A model generated the notes under the pieces. It made no database searches and had not been told where the DNA came from. It saw only the letters and a list, made by a program, of their open reading frames with translations. From Rotaria macrura (lineage: Eukaryota > Rotifera > Eurotatoria > Philodinida > Philodinidae): a stretch of 64,000 nucleotides of DNA. The stretch covers positions 62,001 through 126,000 of the forward strand of contig OENT01000350.1 in NCBI GenBank assembly GCA_900239685.1, written 5' to 3'. The position numbers and the translations under genes are program-made. This document shows, piece by piece, positions 24,642 to 36,571 of the stretch. Each line of letters begins with the position of its first letter. Positions within the stretch are counted from its first letter, which is position 1.

Positions 24642-25505
24642 ATGCATGCACTATCAAAATTACTATTCTTATCATTAATTTTTCTAGTGCTTTTATCCAT
24701 TGTCTTCACTTGGATTTATCAATCATGTTCACAATCGACGTATTCCGTTATCAATGTTGACTGTCAAGAATCTCTCATTGATAGTGATGGAGTTTTTTGC
24801 GAACCGAGGGCAGTTTGGAACGAACGTAAACTTGTTTTTCATAATCAAGACAAACAAAATATGATTAAACTACCTGATACATTCTACTTATTACCAAATT
24901 GGCATCCGAACTTCCATTGTTCTCATGCACAACGCATAGGAGCAAAGGGTGATGGTGGAAAATGGGTCTGCGATCCACACCGATTAAAATTACGTCCCGA
25001 TTGTCTTATTTACAGTGTCGGATCTAGTGGCGATTTCTCCTTTGAAATCGAGCTACATAAAATGTTGACTCATTGTGAAATTCATGCTTTCGATCGAAAC
25101 ATATATGAATGTCCACGAAACGTGTGCACGTTTCATCAGGTCTTATTTGGTGATGGAGTCCAACCGAACGGCTCGAAGAGTTGGATGAATATCATTGATG
25201 AATTGAATCACAAAAATCGATCGATTGATATATTCAAAATTGACATTGAAGGTGCTGAATACTCATTTTTTCCACTTCTATTAAAGTCCGATGAGAAATA
25301 TTGGCCACGACAAATTCTTATTGAAATGCATCCAATGAATGTTACTGTTGTTCATGACTTCTTCGATCGATTGCGAAGTAATAATTATGTTATTTTCAGC
25401 AAAGAAAACAACCTAATTGGTGGTCCCTATTTTTTTGAGTATGCTTTCTTAAAATTAAATTCACGTTTCTTCATTCAATCTCACGACAACATAATACATA
25501 GATAG
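24642..25505 (+). CDS. METTL24: METTL24-like membrane-anchored methyltransferase-family protein
   Basis: 287-residue, single-exon protein. Residues 5-27 form one hydrophobic segment preceded by a basic residue, suggesting a signal anchor with the rest in the Golgi/secretory lumen. The body contains the family pattern NWHPNFHCSHAQRIGAKGDG, then KWVCDPH, a glycine motif IYSVGSSGDFSFE, the acidic strand EIHAFD and the block DIFKIDIEGAE, typical of METTL24/FkbM-type methyltransferase folds. NRS and NVT sequons fit a luminal location. The methyl acceptor is not known to me, and catalysis is inferred from the fold. Length is close to the family, so it appears complete. The METTL24 name is by best resemblance; other members of the same family are possible. 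Confidence 0.75.
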   Translation: MHALSKLLFLSLIFLVLLSIVFTWIYQSCSQSTYSVINVDCQESLIDSDGVFCEPRAVWNERKLVFHNQDKQNMIKLPDTFYLLPNWHPNFHCSHAQRIGAKGDGGKWVCDPHRLKLRPDCLIYSVGSSGDFSFEIELHKMLTHCEIHAFDRNIYECPRNVCTFHQVLFGDGVQPNGSKSWMNIIDELNHKNRSIDIFKIDIEGAEYSFFPLLLKSDEKYWPRQILIEMHPMNVTVVHDFFDRLRSNNYVIFSKENNLIGGPYFFEYAFLKLNSRFFIQSHDNIIHR

Positions 25506-25546
25506 GCTTTTACCGAAGTCTTTTTTCTATTATTCTACTCTTGAAG

Positions 25547-25579
<33 letters not shown>

Positions 25580-27208
25580 TTACCTATTGAACTCAAGGAT
25601 TGGAAAGAAAAATTCGACATTGAAATAATCAAGGGCTCAATATTTTTCAAATATAAATATGTGTGTAGCCCGTTTGTTGATTTCAATGTCGAAATCATCC
25701 ATCTTCATACATACATTCGCACGTCTACTAGAAACTCGCGTCCTATACTGTTTTTAAATATGTACACATACATGAGAATATAGAGAAAACTCGTACAGTA
25801 ACATTATATACAATGGAGTAAATTCACTAATCAAAGAATTTAACTCAAAGGACAATAAATCTAACGTTGAATAAGTGAATCGTGTACTATTGTTACATCT
25901 CTGAAGCAAAGATCGAACTGAAAGTGTAAGCTTTGAGTATTCAACAATGACCTATTTACTTTCTTGTAATACGTAATAATTTTGTTATGAGGAATTCTAC
26001 TCATATTGTGAAACAAGTCTTCGTGTCTACATAATATATCAAGATGATTGACACTTCTGTGAACTAAGTAACATAAACAATCGATTCAAATAATAATGCA
26101 TATGAAGAGCAATTTTTGTCATATATAGAAAAAATTCTATCATCTCAGATTTGATAATACTTCAAGCTACGTCTATCGTCTCTTACATATTTATCAATGT
26201 CAAACTGTTTGTCTTCCAGAACAATCAATCAAAACAGACTCAACTCGTTATATCTTGTAAATGCGTTAGTTTCATCTCATGAAGGAGATGAATAGTGTGA
26301 TCTTACCCAATCATATTCTGTCAAGACGAATCCCACTTATATATACAAATATGCATAAAAAAGAACTAGTAAGAATCATCTGTTAAATTCTGAACGATCA
26401 AGGGATTAGAGATATTCATGTTCCTCGCTATTAATGCTCGTGGTTATACATGTCACAGATTTGAGTAAAAAACAAATCAAATAATACAAAAATACAGATG
26501 TATGGGATTGATCACAAATTCTATTTCAAACAACAAAGGAAGTATTATTTCATTGCTTTTGTACAAGATTGATAACTTTCTATAATGATGCGAGACTAGT
26601 GGACTAATTAAGAATCTGGAAATGCATCAGCTTATAAGCAACACTTCTTATCTTATTCAACAATCTCTGAGAAGCTTATTGAATTAAATTTGAATGATTT
26701 TCCCTCGTTAGGTGAAACATCTTTGAATTCAATTGACAGAACGTTTTGACTATTTGATATCTAATGACTACGTATCATCCAACACGAATGAATTAACTAA
26801 ATGATGTGTTGCCATTAAACTATGTCTTATAAAGTTACAGTATTTCTATCAATAGTTACATTATGCCATGATATATTCTGTCGTCTACCTTATTACCTTG
26901 GAAAAATGGCTTAAATGATATTTTAAAACACAGAATGAATCATAAATATTCTTGTGGAACATCTCTCCATTGAGAAACTAGTTACTCAAACTATTATACA
27001 ATGTCGACAGATTCTTCAATCGACAAGCAGTTCACATGCAAGTAAAATGTTGTTCACTGGTAAAATCAGTAATAACACGAATATTATTACTAGGTAGGAA
27101 AATAAAATTTATTTCCTTCAGTAGTTGACCACTATGAAATTCTATCGTAGTACTAGATATTCGTAAAAGCATCATGTGCTCAACGTATAAATTAAAGACC
27201 AGACAAAA
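25506..27208. other. Intergenic, nothing recognised beyond a microsatellite
   Basis: Lies between the convergent METTL24-like and Hv1-like genes, so it should contain both 3' UTRs. No supported ORF. Confidence 0.5.
25547..25579. repeat. (TC)n(TA)n microsatellite
   Basis: A run of TC dinucleotides passes directly into a run of TA dinucleotides just downstream of the METTL24-like gene. Confidence 0.9.
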
Positions 27209-28337
27209 TTAGTTTTCAACATTGTGATCGGTCACCGATTCATGCTTCATGAAATTCGTTGATTGTAATTTTTCTGTGATTTCTTGTAATTGATGAACTA
27301 ATTCAGGAATAACGTTGAGCGACGATGGACATGTACAGTGTTCGAGGATGAAACGATACGAGTTATCAATTATTTCGAAATTTTCAAGAAGTTGATCATT
27401 ATTTTGTTGTGCCATTTTACGATTAAGTTCTGATATCATGGTAGTTTTTCTCTCTGAAACGGTCAAGAGTATTTTAATCATTTCATGGTAACTGTTAGCT
27501 AATTGCTTCTTTTTTATGTCGTCTTCAAATAAAATGGTCTGAGCCACACCTATTAGAAAAAAGAACATGCAGCAAACGTCAACATAACAAAATATGAACG
27601 ATTCTTACTATTAATGATTCGAATCTAAAACCCAAAAAGAATAGAAGATCAACATATAATTAAGCAACAATCTAACTAGAACAACCTACCACACGCCAGA
27701 AACGAAGCGATATGAAGAGTAAGGATATTTCAGCGAAAACACTATTGTGAAAAACGATAACTAAATCGACAACAAAAGAAGCAAGAACAATAATGGTGTC
27801 CAACCATTCCAATTTTTTCTGATGAATATTCCACCAGTGTCTACCAAACGCAAACATTTTGACGAGTACTTCAATAATAAATACGCCCAACAGTACCAAT
27901 GAGGCATCGTGCAGAATTGTGATAGCTAGTCCTAAGCGCTTAAATTCAGCTTCATTATTTTCAGTTACCTCGTTCATGGATTTCGAATAACACAGCTTCT
28001 TAACTTTGATTAAGTCAAGAGTGAGCTCAGCTACAACAAGTAAACATTCGACGATGACAAGTCCAATTATAACGATGTGAAAAATTGGTTGTTCAACAAA
28101 GAAAACCGTTTTACGTTGCCATTCATAACGAGCATGCCACCATCGATAGAGTTTGGAACAACGAGTATCGTCGAAACAAAGACAGCAATTCTTGTCGTCG
28201 ATTCCTTCATGGTTCTCATCTAGTTTTTCATCTAGAGACTGTATTGACTTTGGTATGAGCATGGCAACAACTGTATCTATACATCCACTTTGTTTTGAAT
28301 TGTTAACATTAATTGTCTGAGGGACTACCGTGACCAT
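27209..28337 (-). CDS. HVCN1: Voltage-gated proton channel Hv1, three exons with a 16-nt micro-exon
   Basis: Voltage-sensor-only channel that conducts protons outward across the plasma membrane. Exons: 28337-27690, 27624-27609 (16 nt) and 27549-27209; introns of 65 and 59 bp; total 1005 nt, 334 aa. S1 is FHIVIIGLVIVECLLVVAEL, S2 contains FIIEVLVKMF with the conserved Glu and Lys, S3 is LEWLDTIIVLASFVVDLVIVF with both Asp, and S4 reads LRFWRV|IRIIN across the first junction, giving the three-Arg RxWRxxRxxN signature. His in LHDAS and in VFHNSV fit the external zinc-site positions. The C-terminal exon encodes a charged, heptad-like segment compatible with the dimerising coiled coil. Unusual: S1 has Glu (IVECLL) where human Hv1 has the selectivity Asp112. 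Without the micro-exon the ORF appears to stop right after the second S4 Arg, which could mislead automated gene calling. Confidence 0.92.
27609..27624 (-). other. HVCN1: 16-nt micro-exon of the Hv1-like gene
   Basis: Bounded by GGGTTTTAG on the 5' side and GTAAGAAT on the 3' side. Codes for Ile-Arg-Ile-Ile-Asn and the first base of the next codon. It supplies the third S4 arginine and the following Asn, and restores frame to the last exon. Confidence 0.88.
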
Positions 28338-30696
28338 TTATTAGTGTTCTTCTAGCTTCTAGTTGATGAAAAAGAAAGATAGAAGTATAGGATCTAGTTA
28401 ATAGAAACGAGAAAATCATTTGAGAAAAATAGTGATATTTATTTTTATTACCATAAATTATTAACTATCACTTCATACGTGAGAAAAGAAAAAAATATCT
28501 ACTTGAGAATTTTATTCATGACAACTCAATCAGTAATTTTTTAGTTAACTTAAAATTTACTAGGGGTAATCAAATGAAACTATCACTAAAACTTTGATAT
28601 GATTACTGTAATTTGAACTGTTTTGCATTCATAATAATTAATATGCATTCAATACTGATCTGCTACCCTACTTAGTACACACAATGAATCCTGCTTGTCG
28701 AATAGTATGCAGTATTTTTTAAAATTGATCTATCGTTTGTCATTTGTTCACAAAATATAATCGATCATGATTTTCCTATACGGACACCATCTTGACATAA
28801 TTAATAATAATAATAGTAATATATCGTCTCAACTTCTAAAATAATACGGTTTAAACAACGGAAAGAACTTCGTTTTTAGTGGATATTATAAGAACAACAT
28901 CTACTTTTATTTCAAGGCATTTGCAGAACTTATATGACATTTTACCAGTCGAACTTGAATCACTATCGTGTTTCATAATGAATTTCGTTCTCTATTTCAC
29001 ATGGAAAATATTCAAGAAACATTCTGTCAAGAATCAAAGGAAGAAGTATATGTACGGTCAAAGCTCATATGTCTGAGATAAGAAATTTGTCAAAATTTAT
29101 AAGAAATACAAAACATCTTCTAACACATACAATCACAGCAACAGCATCACATTCTAAATGCAAATTAGAAACAGTCTGATTATGATAGTGAGTTCTTGAT
29201 GAAAAATGCATGTGCGAGTACTCCATATACGATCAACTTCATTTCCATGTATTTTCGAAATTGAACAAAAACCGTAGAGTAGTTTTCGATTGATTTCTGT
29301 TTTTCTGAAACAGAGCATACTTAATAAATAAACGTCTGTTATATTACGAAGCCATATGGAGAACAATATTCTACTGTAAAAATAACTAAGTTACACTATG
29401 CATGACAATAAATTAAACAATTCAAAGAAAAACAGTCAATTATACAGCATAGAAATTAACATTGAGTAATTGAATGGATACAGTTTAAAATCACAGATAT
29501 CGAAAGATCGTTTTTCTTTCCAATGGTTGACTTCATTCCTCGATTGTAAAAAAAGACATTGACTGACAACATGTATCTTGTTCGATACTTTGACTAATGA
29601 TGAGAATGAATAATGCTGTTTTGATTCTTCGAAGAAGTTCCAGATGATTCTATGGAAATCTCTGCTAAATGAGATCGTAATCATATTCAATGAAGTGCGT
29701 TTTGGATAAAGGGATACATCCATTTTCGATCCAATCAACTTCTATCCTTTAGTCGCAAAAAAAGCATTAAAAATGAAAAATATGTTCGTCATAAGCATCT
29801 CTCTTGCAACATCTAATTTGTTCGATATTTGAAAAATAACTATAGAAAAGTCTTCTTTTTGGAAGAAATCTACTTTTCCATTTGCCGAAACTTACTCAAT
29901 ACTCAGACAACATTGACCTATAATCATTAGCACAATATATCAACGAAGACGTGAATAAGAGCAAAAGAAAATAATGACAATGCAAAATTCTTTGGAAAAA
30001 TTAGATAAAAATGAGAATTTCGTTGTCTGATTGATTCTTCTTATTCGTAATTAACTTAGTACAGACAAAGATGCAAACTGATCAATCTCTAACATGTGTG
30101 ACGAGAAACTTTCAGAACAAACGCTACAGAACGAATTTCAAATGCACATCATCATGAGTGTGTCATATTTTTATGCTGAAAAAAAAATATCATAGACAGA
30201 TCGTTGAAGTTTGAAAGTTCCTATGAGAAAACTAAAAATGTTCCCCTTGAATAATAAAATTCAATGTCATGTTAAACACCCACAACATTTCTTTTTGCAT
30301 TATCAGGGAATTTCATGTAAAACTGAGCTGGCATCTGTAAAAAGAAACATTGAAGAGTAATGCGCTCACATCAGTATTCAATCTTGACGAAGTAATAAAC
30401 ATATTCATGATCAGCATTTATGGATACTTTGTATGACAAAAACAAACATATTTATGTCCGAAGTTAACCATTCGTAGCTACACTGTGTTTTAGTACACGG
30501 GAAATTTGATGAATACTCTTGTTGAGTAACCTATTATAGACTAACTAATCGTTCTCATGCTCATTCATTCTACGTAGGAATATTCGAGGATTACTTTTAT
30601 TTTCTCAAAATATACTAAAACGATCATGTATATGCGCTTTTTTATAATCTACAATTCAGTTAAAAACAACGAACAACTTCTTCGATAAATATGCAG
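28338..30696. other. Intergenic, nothing firmly supported
   Basis: Upstream region of the Hv1-like gene. ORFs of 65-100 codons at 28.88 (plus), 29.15 and 29.44 kb (minus) have no recognisable domain or splice context. Confidence 0.5.
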
Positions 30697-31064
30697 CTAT
30701 TTATAAATGGACATGAATAGACCTAATCGAGCTAGAATAATGCTAATATTAGTTTTTTTGCGACCAAAACGATAAGCCAGACGGGCTGCTCCATTTTCAA
30801 CTATAGAACAGTGTAAATTATCTTGGGCACTATTCAATCGCAAAAACAATTCATATTTTTAACTCATAATGTTTACACTAATTTCCTAATACTTTTACCA
30901 TTGTTTATAAAATCATCGATGCAAAACTTCGACGATATTCTTGGTATGGTGCAGCGTATTTTTCATGTATCACAATAAATTCAAGGATTTCTCTTTGTTC
31001 TCTGAGTTTTAGATAATTTTCACAACACCAATATATGAATATCTCATCATTTAAGAGACTTCTA
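30697..31064 (-). pseudogene. Coding-like fragment, faintly RGS-like, probably broken
   Basis: Two minus-strand pieces look protein-like. The first (about 31053-30909) encodes NDEIFIYWCCENYLKLRE followed by ILEFIVIHEKY; the W-x-x-CExYxK pattern recalls the RGS-domain motif. The second (about 30829-30697) encodes NLHCSIVENGAARLAYRFGR and a short tail to a stop. A plausible intron (GTAAAAG near 30899 to AATAG near 30830) separates them, but no junction keeps both frames open, because the first frame stops before the donor. Family assignment is weak. Confidence 0.25.
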
Positions 31065-34000
31065 AACTTACCGAAAAAATTCTTGATTATGCTAAGTAAC
31101 GAAATTAAAAGAACATATGATTTTCAATAGATTGCTAAAGGAGAAAATTATCGAATGAATCATGAAATACAATAGTAATGTTACGGAACGATATTTATCT
31201 AACATACTTAGCAAGAAAATCTATTGCATATGAACATGACTTGTGGATAGAAAAAAAATATATAGTCACAATGAATAGGACATGTCGGAAGTACTCGTGT
31301 ATTATTTCTGTTTTCTATCACTATGATCATTATTGACGAGAAAATGGCTAACTGTCAAGATCAATAGGAAATGTAATTTATTAATGTTATCTATGATAAG
31401 ATAACTGAATTTGTCAGTAACTATTGAAACGTCAACATTATGATTTTACTTCTTGTTGTAATATGTTCATCAGTTGTTGCTTGACTAGTTTCATACAATA
31501 TTGATGAATTTATTTCTCATCCTTCATAAACAGAATTTTTCCTTTCGTCAGTGAGTATTGTACTAAGTATTTTTTAGTCGAACTATCAGAAAACAATTTG
31601 ACAGGAAATTTCTCAGTTTTTGCTAGTCACATTGAAGCATTATTCGTGTACAAAGCATATGAATCAATTCTTATGGATTATGTCCTTTTTAAAATATAAT
31701 GCAAAACAACAATGCACCGTAAGACGAATTAAAAAAACCATGACTTCGGTTGTATGAGGTATCCCATTATTTCCCATGAAAAGTAAGATGTCTGATATCG
31801 AAAACTATTCGATACAATTGATCTGATTCTCCAATGAAAATAAAATTTCCTTCCTCAGGATTATCTCGTTCTATATCGATATGTGTTGAACATTCATGAC
31901 TCAAATCATTTTGAAACTTCATACTCTTTTTTTGAAAGATTAGTCAAATCTTGGTTTGGTGGAAGTTTTCTAGTCATCTGACGCACGTATTGTTTTCCTT
32001 CATTTTTCATTGATGGAACTCCCGTGATTCTCTATTTCGTTAATTGTCTTAATAGAAAGTGGTGGAAAAGAAAGATTAATGTCTGCTAATATGGATGACT
32101 TTTGTCCAGTTGTTTTGAGAATACTTTTCTGAGAGTCAATCATAGTTGCAACAACGATTCTGTGTTTCTCTAAATCAGATCAGCTAGATTCTAATTGATC
32201 ATTCAAAAAGATGAGATGCTGAATGAAAACAATGCAATTATCCGTATGGTAGCGGAAATGCAAAATTGGAGTGCATTTTTGTTTTCGCTCATATGTGTAT
32301 GACTTGATAGAGCTTGAAAAGCTGGTCACGAACACATTCTTTTTATTTCGATTTAAACATTTTTGGGCTGAGAAAGTCGTAAAACACCACAATGACTAAG
32401 AAAATGCTATTTTTTACCATGAATTGTTTTTCTATAAAAATTCTCAAATTTCGATTAATGCTGCCAAGAAGCAAAACAGATAACATATTCGGAATCAGCG
32501 TCAGAAACTGCATCGAATCACAGAGGTTCCAATGCATCTTTTTTTCCTGCGAAAATACCACCCTGAAGGACTAGGGAAGAAATTTTCTAAAAGTACACCC
32601 AAGGGAAACTACAGGTTGATTATTGATCGGAAATAGGTTTTACTTAAACTTTCATCATTGGATGTAGCTTTTGACGCTGATTCAGAATATGTTATCTATT
32701 TTGCTTCTTGGTAGCATTATGATACTAAAGCCGCTAAGTACGAACAGATTTTTCTTTCTTTTTCTCCGTGTTCCCAGCAAGTGTGGAAAAAACTTAGTTA
32801 TCTTCATAATGAAACCGAATTTTAAAAAACAAATTAGGTACGTTTGCAGCCAATGGTCTAGCCGTTCTCTATCAGGATAACATAGTTGGTTCTATCACTT
32901 ATTGAGAAAACTAGATAAGGTCACAATAATACTCACTGATACATACCTTTTGACTGATGGAACTATTTATGTTCGATAGGATTCTTTTAGCTCTATTTGC
33001 TCTACATCTAGAAATTTTACATTTTTCTACTCAGTTTTTCATGCAGATTGAGAATATCGTAGTTTGAAAAAGTTTCAAGAATAACTGGAATAAATATTTA
33101 ACAATTTTTTATAGAAAAAACAAATTCAACATAAAAATTCTATTTTGTGAGTCACTCTAGTTTTTTAAAACATTTCTTGGTCAAGCAGAGGTCGAAACGA
33201 AATAGAAACGTTATATTCGTGATCAGCTTTGCAAGCTCTATCAAACCGTAGATAACCGAGCAAGAAATATAATTCATTCTGATTTTGCACTTCCGCTACC
33301 GTACACCACAATACAATAGAAATCAATATGGTGGATGTTTGAACAGTGAAACGCGCACTCGATCAGTAAATTATTTGAAGACTCAGTTATTAATCAGTAC
33401 GATTATTAAAAAAATTTGAGAGTGAGTACATTTAATTATTAACTATTAATTAAATTAAAAGATGAGTATCAATATTGAAATGAGTTATAGTTTCATTCTT
33501 ATTTTCTTTAACTCTTTGGCTATGTCATGCAGATAGCAAGTACAGCTCAGATACGTCTTGTCAATGTGAGATCTTTCGACCTTCTCAATGAAATTTTGGA
33601 TTAGACACGTGTTATTTATCAGTGTTTCAAGTATTCTAAGATAGATATTGCGATGAAATACTCGTTACAGAATTAGGTTGAAAATAAAATTCATATTTCA
33701 GCTAAAACAATATTCTATGCAGAAATTAATGTAAAGTTCAAACACATGACAATAGGAGAACAGCTATTATGGAAAATTATCTATAAATGTTCTTGTTCAA
33801 ATTTAGCTTCTTCACTTATGATCTCAATTTCTGACAACACCTTTGTTTTAAAATAGTTTTGATACTATGAATTCCAAAGGAATATCTATCAAAGGGTTAA
33901 TGAATAATTTGACGAAAAATGCTTTCTTAATTCAGTATTGAACTAGTTATCGAAGAAGTAAGAATACAAATTTATCTAGTCGGCTCAAAGGTTGAACACT

Positions 34001-35449
34001 GATACATATACGCTTTTCTTCCAATTATGTAGACTTTAATTAATACAACACATGAGAATATTGTAGACTGCACAATATAATGGTAAAAGAAAATGATGAT
34101 TCTTTTAATGAAACATAAAGAAAAACAATTTCGATTGGCGAGAAAAGAAAAATGCGTAGACTAAGTAAAACTGAATTTGGTTTGCTGATACAAAAATTTC
34201 ATTCTTTTGATTTTATCATTTCTCATTTTTCTTTGTTCTTCTGAGTTCTTTCAAATATTGTTTCAGGTGTTTTCTTATTCATTCAAATTTATTTCTTCTC
34301 ACAATATGGTACGTGATACGAGTAAAACTTATTGTTCTTGTGGTTGAATGCTTATATTTTGTTAATGAAATTTATAATTCATTTCTCATTATTATATCAT
34401 TATTTACTGTAAGTTTTAGTACTGACCATAGAAACTATTTTATTGATCGAATATTCTTTTTTCTCACAATTCATTGTAATCAATGATATAAATAGTTGTC
34501 ATTAATTAGAACGTATTGCTAAAAAGTCTTTAGATTCGAAAGGAATCATCATCTGATTGAAAACTGAACTATAATGAATTAAGACGATTTTCACTATTAA
34601 CAGCGGCTAAACGTTTTCTACGTCGGCTGCAACTTCAACCTTGCTATTGAATAATCCTATTGGTATTCAAGGATGTTTTGGCTAGATCCTTGAATTCCTT
34701 TTTCATGCATTGAAACAATTTTATTTCTTTGACAATTCATGCTAAGAAAATCTCAACTTTTAAATATATTTGATTTGTATCAAATGACAGTCTCTTATTT
34801 TATTGTAGAGGGTCAACAGTAAAACAACAAGGATTTGAGCATACAAATAAATAATAGTTCTCTAAAAATAAGATCCTATACGTCTGATCATCCCTGTAAT
34901 TGTCGTTGGCATTGATTTACATGAGAAAATTTTCGAAAAGTTAGTCAAAGTTATTCTATGCTAAAAAATATCTGAATTGGACAAACCTTGTCTATACTAT
35001 TATGATTGCAGAATAAATGATCAGAATTTCACCAAAACAATCTTTTTCACTACACACAGTTTCCGCTACAAAAAACTACAATGTCATACGAAAGTCATAT
35101 GAAACAGATTCACTTGTTACTATGCAAACTGTAATTATATGTTTATCGTAGTTGAGTTCTAGTTTTTATTTTGTCATTCGTTGCAATGTAAATGAATTTT
35201 TTTACAACTTAATTCTAAAACGTTTACGCTACATATCAAGCGTAACTCTATGTATATGAACAATGTCGTTAGAGTTGTCGCACAGGTTTCATTGAATGCT
35301 TTATTTATGTTGATTTAAGAAAAGAGATTTCACCTCGAAATTTCTAGCATCTCGCTTCTTTAAAAAGTTCATGAACATGTTCATCTTTTTATTATCATCA
35401 AAAGAAAAATTGAATAACAAGTCTTTTTATCATTAAATTCAATATTTTA
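31065..35449. other. Intergenic, nothing recognised apart from a short inverted repeat
   Basis: Very AT-rich; only short overlapping ORFs around 32.2-32.9 kb, which arise from the inverted repeat listed separately. Confidence 0.5.
32450..32722. repeat. Inverted repeat, arms about 65 bp
   Basis: The left arm (about 32450-32515, with GCCAAGAAGCAAAACAGATA) is repeated inverted at about 32662-32722, separated by about 150 bp. The ORFs on opposite strands here encode the same short peptide (LLLGSI) because of this symmetry. Confidence 0.65.
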
Positions 35450-36571
35450 CTAAAGAATACGTACACAATCACCGGCCGATTGAAGTCGCATGACTATTTT
35501 CCATGGAAATGGACATTTATTCAGATCAATCAATAATTGTGTTAGTCGTTTGGTTCGATGATGTTGTAATTGAACTTGTTTATTATCACAATCTATTGTT
35601 AATGAAAGTTCGTCACCTGTCGAAACGATGTTTCTATATTTAGTTGTTTGTGCTTTTCCATTTATAATAGCTTCATTGAGATCCCACCAACCGTAAAGAG
35701 AATTGTTATTATTCTGTGCATGACCTGATCTACTGATATTCTCCAGCGATCTAATTATTCCGAAAAATAAACGTAGTTCTCCCATTTTCTCGATACGGAA
35801 ACGAACATGATGTTTCCCAGCAGAGTATCGATTAACACCATAGATAATTGGCTGTGTTAATATAGATGCTAAACAACAAGTAACAACAAGATTATCGTCA
35901 GATAAATTAGCTTTTCCGTCAATGTCTCCAAATTTTTCATTATTATGATAGATAGATTCTTTCATATTATGGATACGATTTTCCAATGTTCTAATAATCG
36001 GAGTAGAAGGACGTTGAATTTGTTGTTGTGTTTGCTGCTGTTGTGATTTCAATTGTTTTCCGCATACTCGAATCAAACGAATAGATGATTTCGTATCATC
36101 ATCATTTAAGATAGAAATAGTCGATGGACAATCAAGATTTTTACGCAGTTCTTTTAATTGTTCAGTCCATCGTTTAAGATCATTTTCTGTAAAATCATCT
36201 GATTGTTGACATGTATGTAGTTCATTTGTTAGTTTTTCAACTGATGCATTCAAAGCATTCTTTGTTCGTTCAAGTAATTGCCGAAGATCGATTCGAGCCG
36301 TTTCCGCTGCTGCTTGAATTTTACCTATTGATTCACGTTCCCATGTATCAATACGATTCAAAAATGGATGCTTAGGAATATCTTTTGATAGATCTCGTCG
36401 AAGTAAATTCTGTTCTTCACTAATATTGTTCATCTGTTGAGAGAGTTCATGACGATGTTCAACAAAATGTTTAGTACAAAACGATAGTTGACATCCGTCA
36501 CATGTAGTAACTGCACTACCTTTATTACATTTAGCACATGGTTTTTTTGCGGTAGTTGTTGCCATTGTCAA
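35450..36571 (-). CDS. B-box zinc-finger / coiled-coil / SPRY-like protein
   Basis: 373-residue single-exon protein. Residues about 12-40 form a B-box-like zinc site: CAKCNKG, CDGCQLSFCTKHFVEHR. Residues about 45-200 are charged and helical (coiled coil), ending in a Gln-rich linker. The C-terminal 170 residues form a SPRY-like module: GKHHVRFRIEK, LRLFFGII, SLYGWWDLN, DELSLTIDCDNKQVQLQHH, CPFPWK. The domain plan resembles TRIM proteins without a RING, so a direct ubiquitin-ligase role is not shown; a scaffold or recognition role is inferred. Its neighbour downstream is a paralogue in the same orientation. I associate this B-box family with expansion in bdelloid rotifers, from general knowledge and not from a search. 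Confidence 0.8.
   Translation of the reverse strand: MTMATTTAKKPCAKCNKGSAVTTCDGCQLSFCTKHFVEHRHELSQQMNNISEEQNLLRRDLSKDIPKHPFLNRIDTWERESIGKIQAAAETARIDLRQLLERTKNALNASVEKLTNELHTCQQSDDFTENDLKRWTEQLKELRKNLDCPSTISILNDDDTKSSIRLIRVCGKQLKSQQQQTQQQIQRPSTPIIRTLENRIHNMKESIYHNNEKFGDIDGKANLSDDNLVVTCCLASILTQPIIYGVNRYSAGKHHVRFRIEKMGELRLFFGIIRSLENISRSGHAQNNNNSLYGWWDLNEAIINGKAQTTKYRNIVSTGDELSLTIDCDNKQVQLQHHRTKRLTQLLIDLNKCPFPWKIVMRLQSAGDCVRIL

Noticed and set aside
32180..32880. Several ORFs sharing the peptide LLLGSI
   Set aside because: Explained by the inverted repeat at 32.45-32.72 kb.
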